NCBI RefSeq assembly: GCF_964199755.1 | Contig: NC_133896.1 | Coordinates: 64,769,142-64,833,141, forward strand | Length of the DNA: 64,000 nucleotides | Source: Larus michahellis | Taxonomy: Eukaryota; Chordata; Aves; Charadriiformes; Laridae | Direction: 5' to 3' | In this document: piece by piece, positions 1-13,691 of the stretch | Position numbering within the stretch: position 1 is the stretch's first letter | How the letters are laid out: each line of letters begins with the position of its first letter | Translations under genes and position numbers: made by a program | The notes under the pieces: generated by a model | What the model was told of the DNA's origin: nothing | The model's input: the letters and a program-made list of their open reading frames with translations, nothing else | Databases searched by the model: none

Positions 1-3000
1 TCCTTTCTACAGGTCTCCGCACTGTCTGCTGCATCTGAAAGGCTCAGTTAATTCTCAGTCAGGAAAACCTGCTTTAGACACAGTTTACATAGAAAATACT
101 GATAAAACAAAGCCAGGCAACACGAGAAAATGTGCATTTGTATGTGAAGTAAATGAAAAATTGCTTACTGGAATGCCAGAGAAAAACAGGGAAAGAAATG
201 AGAATCTTTTGGGTTTAGTTACTCCAGTCCTTGTGCTAGCAAAGCTCTGAAAAAAAGCCATGTCCATTTGTCTGCGGTCCCTGCAGAGGGATGCAGGCTG
301 GAAAAGAAGGCATGGCGCCGAAAGATTCAACCTACTTCTTTCCCCTCTTCTGTATCGATCCTGACCAAGAAACCTCTGCACGTTTAAGAGTCAGCGATGC
401 ACATGACAGCTCACCTGAGTAGCTGCAAGCCTGTGCTGTGCTGCACGCCCAGTGGGGCCCTCAGGCTGCACGAGGTCCTTGGCTGGAGGGTAAACTCGTC
501 CAGATCATTGCAACTGAGGAGCCCGCAGGCAGCTCCCACTTGGCACCACCTGCCTGGCCTTGCCTTTATCTAAAAGTGCATAGGGACAGAGTTGTTTTCT
601 TGTGAGGAAATTATGCACTAGCTCGAGTGACCAAAAGGGAGAGCTTCTCTCCACGAACAGGATCTGTTCTGCTCTGTGCAGTGCTGTGGGAATATCTATC
701 CATGCTCCACACGATGCTGCACGAACGTAGTGTGCCCAGCATCTGAAAGGACGTAAGATTTACTTGCTGTCTATATTCTTCTTATTAAAGCAGTTATTTT
801 ACTGAGACATTTGTTGTTGGGTCTTTCTTACTGAGGTCCAGACGGGATCCTGCACCATCCCTTTCTTCCCTCACCTTTCTACCCCAGTGCAGAATAACTT
901 CCAGTTGAACTCAGTCTAATATCTCATTAAAAAAAAAGGTACAAAATCACAATTTTGGCTCCTCCAAAATTAACGCTCTAACATTGCATTAAGGACAGGA
1001 GGATGAGCTGACTGCTGCCTCCATCCATTCTGACAGGAAGGCAGTAGTGACTCTATTTGAAGAAAGCACAGGCAGTTTACTGGCAGGATACCAGCACAAA
1101 CCTGCCATCTGCATTCCATTACAGGTGCTGCGCTGACACCTATAAATTAACTCTTTCTGTTTCCTTCAATTGGAATCACTCCATTAAGGACAGCAGTGAA
1201 AAATATATGACTCCCAAACAAAGTGCCCGGTATCTTTTTAGATACATAACGAACCATGGGCAGGGAATAACATGTTTTGTTTGAAGTTCACTAGTGAAAT
1301 AAGCAATCCTTTCAAAACACCAGTGTGGATTAAATCCAGTTCTTAGATTCTTACAAAGAGAATCTACGGTACCATCAAACCCAACTGTTTGGATACCTAT
1401 CTCAGCCAGCAAGGCTAAAACTGATTTTACCCTTTTCCTGTATCTAGATCTTTTTCTCAGATGAGTTGTGAATGGTGATTTTAATTAAGGCTGCCTGCCC
1501 ATCATCCCAATTCTTCTTAATTTTGCTAAATTTTAGCCACTGGTTAATAATGGTAAAGTGAACAATAATCATTCTGGTACACCCTAATTTAGAAATGCTT
1601 GACCTTGCAATCTTAATCTACTTTCATTAATAATTATCTTGAGCAGGTAAAGCCTACTTATCATGGTCAAAACTCTGCACAGACACTATATATCTAAACT
1701 ATGTAATTTTATTCTTTCATAACTTGCAGATTCAGAAAATCTTGACATAATATGTTTAAAATTACTAGCCCAAGGCTACAAAAGTAGGTAATATCAAAAC
1801 TGCCAATGGATTACAGAAGTTTCTTGCCCCCAATCTCATTATTAATCCACTAATATAGTTTATTAAAAAGAGTTTTAATTCAGATTCTATTCTGTTGATA
1901 TTCTATAATGCTGACTTGAAATATTAGTTACTGCTCTTATTTTTATGTCAGATGATCACAAAGTAAAATTCCCCTAACCATAAGCAAATGGAACAGGTAC
2001 TCGCTGGTGGTAGTGTGGAATATTACACAGGACTTTCAGTTCAGCTCCAAAACTGCAGTTTACGAAGTTAATGCTTCAAATGCCATGGCTGGTTCATCGA
2101 CCACACAAGGTGCAAATTTAATTTAAAAATTAATCTATTAAAGCAGTAGTTAGGTACAACTAACTACTTAGTGACAGGCTCCAGAGAAAAGAAAAAAAAG
2201 AAAAGAAAAAAAAAATCTGTTTACTGTTACTCAGAGTACATTCCCACACTTTCTCCTATTTGCTTTTGCCACTTGCATAGGAAATGCAAATTTCCTTCTT
2301 AGACAATGGTGCACTGAGATTTTATATCATTACCCAATCTGATGGATCTTTTAACCAGAAACCCCTTCTGAAATACAGGAAGGCTTCTCCTACCAATTTT
2401 AGTATCTGTAATACAGACAGGAAACATTAATATCAGGGTAAAAAAATGTGTAATGTCAACATTTTGAAGCAGAACTGCTTGCGTTAAAATCATTACCAAG
2501 AGAAATTGGCATATACACTGACATTAAACATTCTAAAGCCACATTCATTCTTCTAGGAGAAAAGCTATATATAGTGGACCATTTTTTAGAAGTGGATGCA
2601 CATTTAACAGCAAGATTGGTTTTCTACTAGCATAGCAAATGAAGCCAAAAAGATTCTGGATGGAAAACTGCAGCAGCATCTGGGAATGTGGTGGAGATGA
2701 TTTGATGAGATACAAGTCACTGGAACAGCAGTGTGAATTCATGCCCATTCATTTCTCAGGTAACTCTTGGTTATTTCCATGTCTGTTCCGGTGATCGTGA
2801 ATTATTTATGCTTCATCCATAGCTTGTTACAGCAATTGTTAAGTAAGCAGACAGTTATGAAATGTTTAAATGCACAGAACAGGAATATGACTAATGCTCA
2901 AAGGAAAAACAGGTTTTGGGACATTAGACTGATTTTGCACCCGCCAAAATAAGATTACAGCATACAGAAGTCTGCATGCAGATTCAGCATGCAGAAATAT

Positions 3001-3623
3001 GTACACACACATACATATCTGCATAATTTACATGTACATGCATGCATAAAGGCATGCTTCATAATTACCTGCAAAGAGGTAAGATTTATAGCTAAAATGA
3101 TGCCTTAATTTGATTTTACAAGCAACAGAGATAACCTTTGAGTATATGGGCACTGGTATATGATGAATACGTACAGAACAATGCACTGAGACTACATGCA
3201 CCCTTGCATAGATCCGGAAGATATCATTGCTGCTTTATAACATCAGGTCAGGATAGCATCTCTTTTGTGCCCTACGTCTTTACCACTGGCAGATCAAGTC
3301 TACCTAAGTTCATTAAAAACTTATCCACAGATCTGAAAGCACTTTATAAAGATGGCGAGGCATTATTTCAACTCACAGATGCATAGAAGATATGCCTAAA
3401 CTCATGCGGTGATCTTAAAGTCTTTAACCACACGCAACTAATCCCTCATGCGACGTGCAACCAATTTTCATCTGGTCCTGAAATCCCATGTGGTTTCTCT
3501 TTGCGTTGCGCCCTCTTATACCCGGGGTAGTCTTAAATCTGTGCTCATGCCTTTCCTGACTGGCAAATGTTAAGTGAATTTAGTTCCTCCGTAGGCAGGA
3601 GGAGACGCAATTCAGGAAGATAA

Positions 3624-3637
3624 CCACTAGAGGTCAG
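3624..3637 (+). promoter_or_regulatory. CTCF-like core motif, forward
   Basis: CCACTAGAGGTCAG matches the consensus CCASYAGRKGGCRS at 13 of 14 positions by eye, with T for G at position 11. A single motif in 64 kb can occur by chance. Its interest comes from the opposite-facing motif at 4954-4967. Confidence 0.25.
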
Positions 3638-4953
3638 GCAGAATATAATTCATGGCCACAAAGAGACGGGAGATTTTCCCGAGTGCGGTCAGCAAGGGAA
3701 ACGAGTGACCAGACCGACACTTACGTGAGGAGATTTAAATAGTCGCCACTTTTCATGTCAGAAAGGAAAACCATGCTATTTGAAATTGGCATATTCAAGG
3801 CATATCACATGCACTGATATGAAGGTAATGCTGAGGAAATAATTTTATTAGCTAGAAAACAGGTGTGCAGTCAAATATGGGCATTCTGTATAAATAGGAG
3901 TTGGTCACCGTAATCATTTCACTCAGCAAGTGTTCAAATCTACCCAAATTTTACACATTTACTGGATCTTGAGTTGTTATGGGAGGCAGTTTTTCCACAT
4001 TGGTTTCATTATACGAGGTGTGTGTAGGGAGGAGAATATGAAGTAGGAAAACACTATAACACTCCGTTTTTCTTGGCTGAATGAGATATGCAGTCCCAGA
4101 CTTGGAATACATGCAGATTATCATATTGAAATACTCAAAATAGTTCAGCAGCTACTTCCCTGAATCGCTCCCTCAGTTGTCACTCTTCTGGTGAGCTCCT
4201 CAGGAACATCTATTCCGTTAGTGGGAATAGATGAGTTAAGCTCAATGGGTACACAGATGACCACTTTTTGTCACAAAACCAGTGGCACCGCTCAGTGGGA
4301 AAGCTGATCTGCAGCTGCCAGGGCCTCCTTTGCCTCACAGGCTTTTCCTGTCCACAAAAGTGCTATAACTGATCAAAATGCCTCTCCCCTCCAATATACC
4401 TGCTCATATTCCCTTGCAGCCTATGTAGGGCTATAAGCTGAAGGGTTAGGTAGCAATTTGTACTTCACAGAGTATGTTTTAGAGCACTTCATCGAGCAAT
4501 CAAGTTTCTTTTTCCCATATACCGCTTCGCTATCTGCTGCGCTCATCATCCTGCCTGGTTTGCAGCTGAGTGCATACACATCCCTGACAGAACTTTTTTA
4601 TTTCTTGGAAGAGCATTTTCTTGGAAGCACTTAAAACAATTCCACCAACACTGACATTAAGGTAGGCTCAGTTATCCAAAAAAAAACCAAAAAAAGGCTA
4701 CAGTGGGTTTAGTTAGCTAGCTCACTTACAAATATCTGTTTTATCAGATACCATACCCAGAGTGAACAGAAGAAATGACTGAAAATTTGGTAATATTTAC
4801 TAAGCTTCACATCTAACTGTATCTTCCACATTCCCAATTTAGTATAAATCTGTAAATCTATACTTTGAGATACCTCTCTGTGATAGGTCTGTCAAAACCA
4901 GCACATTCACCAGGAATATAGTTATTTCTTTTAGCCAAAATCAGTATTGGTAC

Positions 4954-4967
4954 TTGCCCTCTACTGG
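4954..4967 (-). promoter_or_regulatory. CTCF-like core motif, reverse
   Basis: The minus strand reads CCAGTAGAGGGCAA, 13 of 14 matches to the CTCF core consensus. It faces the forward motif 1.3 kb away, so the pair is convergent. Motif evidence only. Confidence 0.3.
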
Positions 4968-7900
4968 ACTGTGAGATAGTTAACTACATAAGACCTCAAT
5001 GGTATTAGGCAAAAAGATATATAGTAGATTTAGACTTACTTGCAACAATATGATAGGAAATAAAAAAGGGAAGACGTGTAATAGGTGTAATTAGTTAAAA
5101 GAGAATCTTCTAATCTTTTAATATTTGTTGATTTCTGATAGACCTTTCCGTCCTACAACAGCTGATGTCACCTTTAACAGATACTAAAAAATAGGTCCTG
5201 CATCTTCTATGCAGCTGTGTCACTGTCAGAACCGCCCTCACACAAAGTGAGGAAAACTGGGAACTGGGAACCCTTTTGTTCTGGATTTGTATCTGAACAG
5301 ATAAACAAAAATGAATGTCTAATTGCTACCTGTAATGGAGCAAACTTGTTTCTGCAACCGTGGCTCATAGTGACTTGCTTATTTGTGATCTACCTCTGAT
5401 TGCTCTGAATAGGGACTACAGAAGTAAAGTGAGTGGTACAAAAGTCTGTTCTGGGTCCTGCGTCCCTATCCTTTTTATATATGTGACATTGCTCGTTTAG
5501 TAAGTCTATACCAAATGAATAGACAAATACACACATATCCTTCAGTTTCCTTAGACTCCTAAAGAAAAAAAAAATAGAGAGGGCCAAGCACTTACCAGTT
5601 TCCATGGAGAGGAACAAGGAAATATTAAAGACATACATAGGAAAATTCACTGGTTTTCTCTTGTTTTTATTACCACCTCCCCTGCAAAGCCCTGAATTTC
5701 ACGTTGCACAGCAGCAAGAAATTGGAGAGTAACATCTGGTGGATGGAGAGAGAAATAAATGTCACAGCTTTGTGCATAGGACTGTACAATCTTTATTATT
5801 AGCATGTACACAATGTAATCTGCAATTGCATTTCAAATGGGAATTGTGAGAAAACACTGCCAGTACTCAGTAAGATGTTCTTAGTGACTCTGAAAGTTAA
5901 TAAAGACCATATCAAAAACAGAGGACAGACGCAGAATGACGCACACGCAGTCTGTGGTCAGCATGTGTCGATTTATCCAGGTAGACTGTATTGACAGGCT
6001 GCTTCTATAGTCCATCCCCGTTGGGAGAAACAGAGTATGTATCTTCACAAGAATAGCGACAGAGCTCCTGAGCATATTGACTGAATGGCGCGAAGCATGG
6101 ACAACAAGTGGCTATGCAAAGTCATGGTGGATGAGCACAAAGCTTTATAAACAGCTATAGCTGCAGAAATACTCCGGGCATAGGACTCTCCCTCTCCTTC
6201 TCTGTGTTATATGATACTTCATAATCTCATGAATCTGCTAAGAAATTAAACAAAGGTGTTCATTAGCACATGCACAGTTAATTAAAAGTACCAATAAAAT
6301 GTAAGTGGCAGAATCAGGAGGGGTTACAATACACAGTCTTTTCCATTATCGAGGGTAATGCAGACACTTTGGGAGGCACTGGAGAGCACGGTGCAGAGGC
6401 ACCTGAGCTGGTTCCCCTGCTCCAGCAAAGCATCTCCTAGGATGAGGAAGAGCAATGCAGATGTTTGAGTCTATAGGTACATGGGTAATGGAAGAGTTAC
6501 AGTCTGTTAACAGTAATGACGGCTGTGTACTGTGTCACTGTACCTACAACCACAAAAATTAGCAGCTGTGTTTCTGAAGTATGACATATACAGGACGTAA
6601 GCAATCTGACAGAATACACTCAGCATTACTGAGCTGTCCTGTTTCAGCTATTGTAAGGCTCCTGCAGTGTTCCCACACGTTGTGTGGGAACAATGCATGT
6701 TATAGGTTTGCCAGGGCCTTCAGTAACTGCACTTAAGGTGAAAGATATAATTTTAAGCTGTTTAAAGTTAGGACGTCATTTATTCCTCCCACCCCCTGCT
6801 AAGACCATGGAGAATACAGTAAAAAACATACCTTGGGAGGAGGGAAGGGGCGGCATTGCAACAGAACACCGCTCCAGACTGTGCTGTACTGGAGATCCTC
6901 ACCAAATTGAGAGCAAAAGGTTTCATAATCCATATGATCCATGTAACAAGAAGAGAAATACACCCACTCAAGGAAGCTATTCCCTTTTGCAAAAGAAGGA
7001 GAACCTAACCCAAACTGTTACATAAATAGATTATGGTAAGAGCATTACCACAGTTCTGCCTCTGTTAATATGAAGGGATAGTCCATGTATTAAACAGCAA
7101 ATGAGCAAGAGAAAGAGTGAAACATGGAAAGAACAAAAGAAAGAAATCAAGAATGACAAGGAAGAGGCTGAAAAAAAGGTTGTTGCTTCAAACTAAGAAA
7201 AAGGTTGCTGATAAAAACTAAACGCCACGTCACATGGGTATCTGAAAAACACCAAAAAGAGATCTCAAGAACAGCTTTTTTAGTTGATATATCCTGTCCA
7301 TATTTTTACAAGAAAGGCACAACTGGATACATGATTGCAATATAAATTATGTAAGAACATGGATAATTATTGTGAAAAAAAGCCATTTTTGTTAATGTAG
7401 AAAACCAAACTTTTTCAGTGCTGTGCCAGGAACAAGTATCTGTAGTGCAGCTAAGGCCTTTCTTACATCTGTTTCCAAACATATTTATTTTTTGACACAA
7501 ATAGTCTGCAAAAGCAGGATATCGTGAAGAAATCTACTTTTCAACACAGCATCCCAACTCTTTTTTGTTTTTTATTAATTCTTCACCAAAGACGAGTGGT
7601 AACAATCATAATTGATTCCTCACAGTTACCTATCCTGCTTCTCAGCATATGATTGTCAGGAACAATTCCATCAATGACATACTTAGAGTATTTTTTCACT
7701 GATACAGCATCCTTCATCTGAGATTCTCAAGGCTCTTCACAATTGTAGAGAAGCATTGGATTATGGATGGGAAAATGAAGTCATAGAAAATGATGGTTTG
7801 GACAACAGTGTCTCCCTGTGGCACTGTGACTGCTACTGTTATTGCTTGCTGTTTTTTAAACATCACTGCTGAAAATGTCAAACCCCAAGAAAATAAAGAA

Positions 7901-9764
7901 GTTATTGTCCTTGCCTTTGTATTTATAAGCAGACACTCATTTTATCAAACACATTAGAATATGCAAAATATTCCTTAAGGTATTAGAGTATTTAAATTAG
8001 CACAAACATACATAACTGAATGAATTTTCCTATATTATATTGAAGGTCTTTTGTTTATCCTCTGACGCTTGCAGAACAACCTACATAAAGCCAGGACCAT
8101 ACTGGTCTGAAATGGTACATCTCACGGAGGAACCGGTGGTCCCAATTTTATTATGGTAATGAATGGAATAGTAACATACATGTTTCATCAGTGTTTTCAA
8201 ATGTTCAAACACTAAATTCTCTGTATAGAATCTGTATGATTAAATTGGACATTCTAAACTTGAAAACTGTGGTTTTGATTAAAGAGGATTTATTCCATAT
8301 GTCAGAATGTAGGTACTTCCTAGAACAATGATAGCTTACAGTAAACACACAGGCTATATACACTGTAAAATCTGTGTACAATACTCAGGTAGTTGCATTT
8401 GCTTCTGCTATTTACAGCTAGATCCATAAATACTGTTCCATAAAACATTCAAATGGCAGAAATACAGCGTATTTCAGCTTTTTTATGTGGGTGATATAAA
8501 TGCTTATGTTTAAGTTTCATTTTGTATCTTGGGATGTTGTTCATTTTGTGATTTGGGTTGAAAGCGGAGGCTTTCAGACAGTGCTTAAAGCACTAAAAAA
8601 ATTATGACACTGTTTCAAAATGAACAACATTTGGAAGCCAGCAGTCAATGTCTCTCCTGTCTGCAATCTCGCCACCATGAAAAAAAGGGGTCCCAGGAAA
8701 TTCTCAGCTCACTAATGGTAAGGAAACCCTACCACACACAGAACTACACAGTCAACAGGTGGAATATTGCAGATCTAAGAAGCAGCAGCTCCAGAGGCAG
8801 GTTTTGTAGAAACTCAAAGCGTTCAGCTAAAAGCAGACCTATGACTGTTCTCTAAATTAAAATCTGGAAGATTGCACACAGCTGTCTGCTATCTCAAGGC
8901 ACTGATCTGGATGGAAATGCAAATGGAAGCAAAGAAAGGCTGAAGTGTAAAATGCTTTATTCTGGCTTATCTTGAAACTTCAAAACATTATTTTGTTTGT
9001 TTCTTCTACTTACGGTATTACCCAACCCCTACAGTTGTTCATTCACACAACAAATAAGCTACACCAACATACGCTCACTTTCCAAACTGTAGCTTTCACA
9101 CAGACACCTTCTCTGAATTAGGAAAAAATGCATGAGATGTCTTTTTTTTTCCTCAATGGCTCTCTTTTCTAAAAAAGGCAGAATTTGATTGTATGCAATT
9201 CTTCTCTACAGAGCCACGCAATTTCACTGTTTTAACTTTTTCTAAAATACTAGAATTTCACCTATAGTACTAGAATTTAGAATTGTCTCCATGCAGCTGA
9301 GCAAGTTCAATAGCCATTTATTCTCATTTAACTAGAAAATCACGTTGGTATCACTTCTAGTAGGCAGTTGTTTATTGCTTTAACAACTAGTACCGTGAGA
9401 AAAATGATGTTGCTTATGTTTCCTCTTTGTTAGTATCGGTCCCTAATGTGCCCAACTCTGATTTGCTTACCAGCAAAAGATTTAACCTTTGTCAGCACTG
9501 CAAAGCCCAAACTGTTGTGAAAAGGCAAACTGCAACCTATTCAGACTCTTGCACCATCAGCAAAGCTTTGGGCGAAGTTCTCCTGATTGTGATGCTCAGC
9601 TATACTGAACAGTCCCTTGCTTTGGAACAGAGACTGTGTTGTCACTCCTGCCAGCATGAGCTCTCCAGCGTTTAACCCTTCACTGCAACAGTTCGCTTGA
9701 AGGCAACTTCAGCCTTCAAAGGAATAATCAGTAATGAGTGATTGACCTTTTGTAGTCATCACTT

Positions 9765-10312
9765 GTGAGGCGGCAGCTGGAGCGCTGCTTCCAGTTTCGG
9801 GGTCCCCAGAGTAAAAAAGACATTGACATACTGGAGTGAGTCCATCAGAAGACGCCCAAGATGATAAGCTGACTTAAGCACTTGACATATGACAAAAAGC
9901 TGAAAGAAATTGGCTTGTTCAGTGTTCAGATGACAAGGCTAAGGTGGGGAGAGGGGATCTTACTGCTGTCTTCAACTACCTCATGAGAATATAGAGAGAA
10001 GACAGAACCAAACTCTTCTTGAAGAGGTAGGTGTAGGATAAGAGGTAACAGATATAAAGGTACAACAGGGAAAATTTGATTAGATATAAGGATTTTTAGT
10101 TTGTTTGTTTATTTGTTTTGTGAAAGTAGTCAAACACCGGAACAAGTTGCCAGGAAAAGCTGTGGTTTCATCTCACTTTGGGATATTCAGAACTTGACTG
10201 GAAAAGGCCCTGAGCAACCTCATTTAAGTTACCTCTGCTTTGAGCAGGGGTTAGATCAGATGACCTCCAGAGGCCCCTTCCAACCTAAATTATTCTGTGT
10301 TGCAATAATTTT
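9765..10312 (+). mobile_element. Old CR1 LINE 3' fragment
   Basis: This is a decayed copy of the CR1 ORF2 C-terminus and 3'UTR. It begins in the segment equivalent to 'HLEYCIQFWGPQ' (here GGCAGCTGGAGCGCTG), passes the 'HWNRLP'-type segment near 10135, and ends with the diagnostic CR1 tail (GATGACCTCCAGAGG, CCCCTTCCAACCT and an ATTCTGTG-type end). It has many substitutions and small indels compared with the copies at 47 kb and 54 kb, so it is older. Boundaries are approximate. Confidence 0.75.
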
Positions 10313-12955
10313 AGCTTAGAGAAATAACTGAGATTATCAAGAGATAATTTCTAGAACTTCCATTTCCTATGAACTGCTCCTGAAAAGAGAGCTAAGGTTA
10401 TAGGAAAAGGGTATCTTCTCTTGGGTGACGGCACAAAGATTTTAGTTCATTTTAGCCATGGAGACAGTAATAAGGACTTCTACCCATACTCCTGTAAATA
10501 CCAGAACTTAAATGTGAAATAAACAAAAGAAAACTATAAAAACCTACTGGCATTTTCAAATGATACTGAAAGAGAGAAGGTCTGCAGCCAAAAGGAGATT
10601 TGTAGTCTGTGTTAATAAATTTATGGGTTATTTATGGGTCACACTTCCAAACCATTCACCTACTAATCTTTCCGAGCGTATTTGTCAACACTGATTCACT
10701 CCTTGCTTAAATTTTCAGAGCCAGTCCCTTCTTTAGCAATTGCCAAACTGACTGCTAGATCACATTTACTAAATAGTGTCCAAGGAAAAGGCAGTTCCAC
10801 TCCATGGGAAGATGCATTTCCACAGCATGCTGCCCTTCCTCACTACCAAAGGCTGGCACTCGAGTTACTGCATTATTTTCCAAGGTCCAGCCTCATTGGG
10901 ATTCATGAACAAGCACCAAAGAATCAGAACTATATGTCTGACTTTGTCTGCTTCCCCTGCTATTTCAAGGACCACAACAATTACAGCCAACAGTTGTTGG
11001 GTTTCCCTGGCTGCAATCCTGTGTGACCTTGGGAGGGAAAAAAATAACTCCTATTTCCTTTTCCTTTCCACTCCCTCTTCCTTCAGACACTTCATATCAC
11101 AGACAGGCAAAGCTAAACCTGGCCCCATACATACATATATATACACACACACATATATATGTGTGTTTATATATATATATGTGTGTATGTCTATATATAT
11201 ATATTTACTTTTCAAATATTTGCACAGATTTTCTAAAAGTTAGGAAGAAATTTATTTGCAGTAATGTCAGCAAATACTAACCTATTTCACCAAAGATTCA
11301 CACAGCTAAAGAAAGAAGTCAGGGACAGAAGACATTCTTGTCTTTCATATCTTGTACAATAAGGTTTGAGATGCATGGACCAAAGCCCAAAAATTTTTTG
11401 GCTAAGATGAAGTAAAACTGTTGCTGAATTCAAAAAGTAAGGCGAAGATATTGACGTTTCTTCTCTGGTAATCACCACCACAGACAAACTGCACCAAATA
11501 GTACAAATGTGATAAACGAATAAACGGAAAGACAATCAATTGTCCAGTTTTCACCTCTCAATCCTAGATCTTTCTTGTCAGTTCCATACCTTTATCTAGT
11601 CTGCTGTTAACTTTATTATTTTCTCCTCAATACAATGCATTCTATATGATGATATTTTATATTACAGCTTGGCTATTGTTGCTGAACTAACAGCTGTTGT
11701 GTATGAATTATTTGGCACTACACAAAGGGAATATAGTAAATATGAGATCAAGCAGGCGTTTTTCAATAAAACCTGCAAGGGTACCAGTATGCGTTCAAGT
11801 CTCTTGCTTGGGTTTTTATGTTGTTCTGTTTTTTATTTGGATAGCTAAATTCATTGAATTGTCTTGTATTCCAGTCTATTTGTGTACTGCCTTTATGATT
11901 TATACAAGCATATGCACTATATAATAACAACATTGTATAACTGAATACAGTTGATAATAATGAATTATGATTTGTTGAAACAGATAAATAGAAAGCCACA
12001 TTTCTATGCAAAAGTATAACGACAAATACGTGAAGATACATGCAAAAAAATTAATGATGTTTATATTTCGTAAGTGAGATTCGCTTATGGAAGTGAAGCT
12101 CTGGTCAGCAGAGCAGAATGAGTCTATGGGACACGCTAGCAGGTAAGTAGCCCTTCAAAACAGGGCTTAACCAATAAGCAGAGAGATGAATTTCATCTCA
12201 ATGGAAATAACTGGGCTAGAGAAGGCACAGTTGGTCGATCTAGCAGTCTTCCTCCACCTTAACTCATTATCACTCCCTGTCTCTTCCAGCCATTTAAAAG
12301 ATGGGGCAATGCATCTCGTGCTGCTTCTAAAATTTCTTGCAGGCTGCGGAATAGAAATAACAGTTTTTAATCAGACAATGAAGCAGAGATTCATAGAGAA
12401 CATATAAAGACATGCTATGCTGACTGTTCTTGCTGGTAATACATTTGGCTTGTATCTCTACCAGTGTTAAAGCAGTTCTGAGTTTCAGGATTGTAATAAT
12501 AGTACTACATTTCTTTTTAAATATCTGTAACTTTATAGTGCTTTCAAGAGAAAAAAGATCTGTTTAAGAAATTCCTTTGCTAAATTTTTATTCACTGTAT
12601 TTCTTTCTCATTTTTTTTCTAATTAATATGTCTAAAACCCAAAGTTCGTACATGCAAACAGATTTCTAGGAGTTGGAACTAAACTCGAAAAAAGGAAAAG
12701 AAAGAGGACTAAGGCAGTGCATGCAGCTTCTAAGGCATATATGACAGCATCCCACAGTGAGAAAATGGCATCAGGTATGGGTTTTTTATTTCTGGATGCA
12801 TGCCTGAAAGATCCAGTATTAGTCACTACACAGACAAAAGCCGTTTAGAATTTGGGCCTGAAGCTAACCAATTATTGTACCTCTAGAAAAGGCATGTATG
12901 AGGTAGAAGGGGAGAAATGCCCGACAAAACCATGTACTTTAGGTAACAGAAATGG
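10313..12955. other. Intergenic DNA, no gene seen
   Basis: AT-rich sequence with one microsatellite (listed separately). The overlapping open frames at 10682-11280 run through ordinary sequence and then through the TA/CA repeat; they lack conserved motifs and I do not consider them genes. Confidence 0.55.
11131..11206. repeat. TA/CA microsatellite
   Basis: Interrupted CATA, TA, CA and TG runs. The CA half and TG half are mutually complementary, so the tract could fold into a hairpin. It is likely length-polymorphic. Confidence 0.85.
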
Positions 12956-13149
12956 TAGAGTGTGGCGGTGTGCTCTCCCCTTTCCCCCTCCCCGGCTCCT
13001 ACTCAAGCCATGGCCATCAGCAGGAGTTGCTATGAGTTGCACTTGAACTGTGGGAGATGGCTGGCAACATAACCAAAACACTGTCTGGAGTGGGAACCTA
13101 GCTATCTTGTTCCCATGAGAATATGACTATAGGTCAATTATCTTACTCC

Positions 13150-13157
13150 ATAAATAG
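13150..13157 (+). promoter_or_regulatory. LTR TATA-like box
   Basis: ATAAATAG in the 5' LTR; the equivalent in the 3' LTR is 19007-19014 and is unchanged. It would put the viral start site near 13178-13185. Confidence 0.55.
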
Positions 13158-13291
13158 CGGACAGCCCAAGAGCCCTTTGAGCTCTCCTGCACGGCAGCGG
13201 GCTGCAGGACAGGACCTCCCCTTGAGTGGGGACGCTCGCTTAAGGTTCTTCTCCTCGAGGTTGAGAGATTCCTCGCCGCAACAGATTCTCA

Positions 13292-13297
13292 GTAAGT
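13292..13297 (+). promoter_or_regulatory. Candidate splice donor in the LTR R region
   Basis: GTAAGT preceded by TCA, about 110 nt downstream of the inferred start site. The 3' LTR copy is at 19149-19154. A donor inside R recalls spumaviruses, whose major donor lies in R. It could pair with the env acceptor at 16584-16585. Confidence 0.45.
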
Positions 13298-13614
13298 GAC
13301 TAATAGCATGCTAAACTTTGAAATTTTAGCTAAGTGATACAAGGATTGATTGCGCATATATAATCCTTTAGACATAAACCATTGACCAAGTTTGGGACTA
13401 GGACTGGATCCAGCCGCACCCAGACTCCTCTCTGAGAAGGAGTTTAGAAAGCCAGGGGGTCCTTTCCGAACCTCGTGACTCAACGGGAGGATCTCCCTGA
13501 CAGCTGGTCTGACCCTGGCCTCTATGCGGTAAATAATCGGGTGTACCCTGGCATCGAATCTCGTAAAACACTGTCGCATTCACTGCTAACTTTGTTAAAT
13601 CACTGTTTTATGTT

Positions 13615-13620
13615 AATAAA
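13615..13620 (+). terminator. LTR polyadenylation signal
   Basis: AATAAA 52 nt before the LTR end; the 3' LTR copy, at 19472-19477, is the one that would serve the provirus. Confidence 0.7.
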
Positions 13621-13673
13621 CATTTCACTACTTCTCTCTTACAAGTGAAGTTAAGCACTCCGCCCGCGACACC

Positions 13674-13691
13674 TGGCGTGGTCGGCAGGAT
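13674..13691 (+). other. Primer-binding site, tRNA-Ser-like
   Basis: TGGCGTGGTCGGCAGGAT begins 2 nt after the LTR. Its complement ends in CCA and matches the 3' end of vertebrate tRNA-Ser (AGA/TGA anticodon type) as I remember it, with one mismatch at the seventh base. Serine primers are used by HERV-S-type class III elements. The last two bases of the site are the first two of the gag ATG. Confidence 0.6.

Larger units (their letters stand above)
1..9764. other. Gene-free AT-rich intergenic DNA
   Basis: No open frame here looks like a conserved protein: all are short, with compositions expected of AT-rich noncoding DNA. I see no splice-flanked coding segments and no tRNA or rRNA. A purine-rich, A-rich stretch lies near 2186-2214. 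A more GC-rich patch lies near 420-560 without an open frame of note. Two CTCF-like cores are listed separately. Upstream intergenic DNA of the gene at 22049. Confidence 0.6.
12961..13671 (+). repeat. ERV 5' LTR
   Basis: 711 bp, TG...CA, matching 18818-19528 base for base with about 16 substitutions and no indels. It contains a TATA-like box (13150-13157), a GTAAGT splice donor (13292) and an AATAAA signal (13615-13620). If the start site is about 25-30 nt after the TATA box, then U3 is about 220 nt, R is unusually long (about 450 nt) and U5 is only about 30 nt. Confidence 0.95.

Noticed and set aside
10682-11280. Three overlapping frames of 85-155 codons
   Set aside because: They are carried through a TA/CA microsatellite, giving Tyr/Ile/His/Thr runs; no conserved features.
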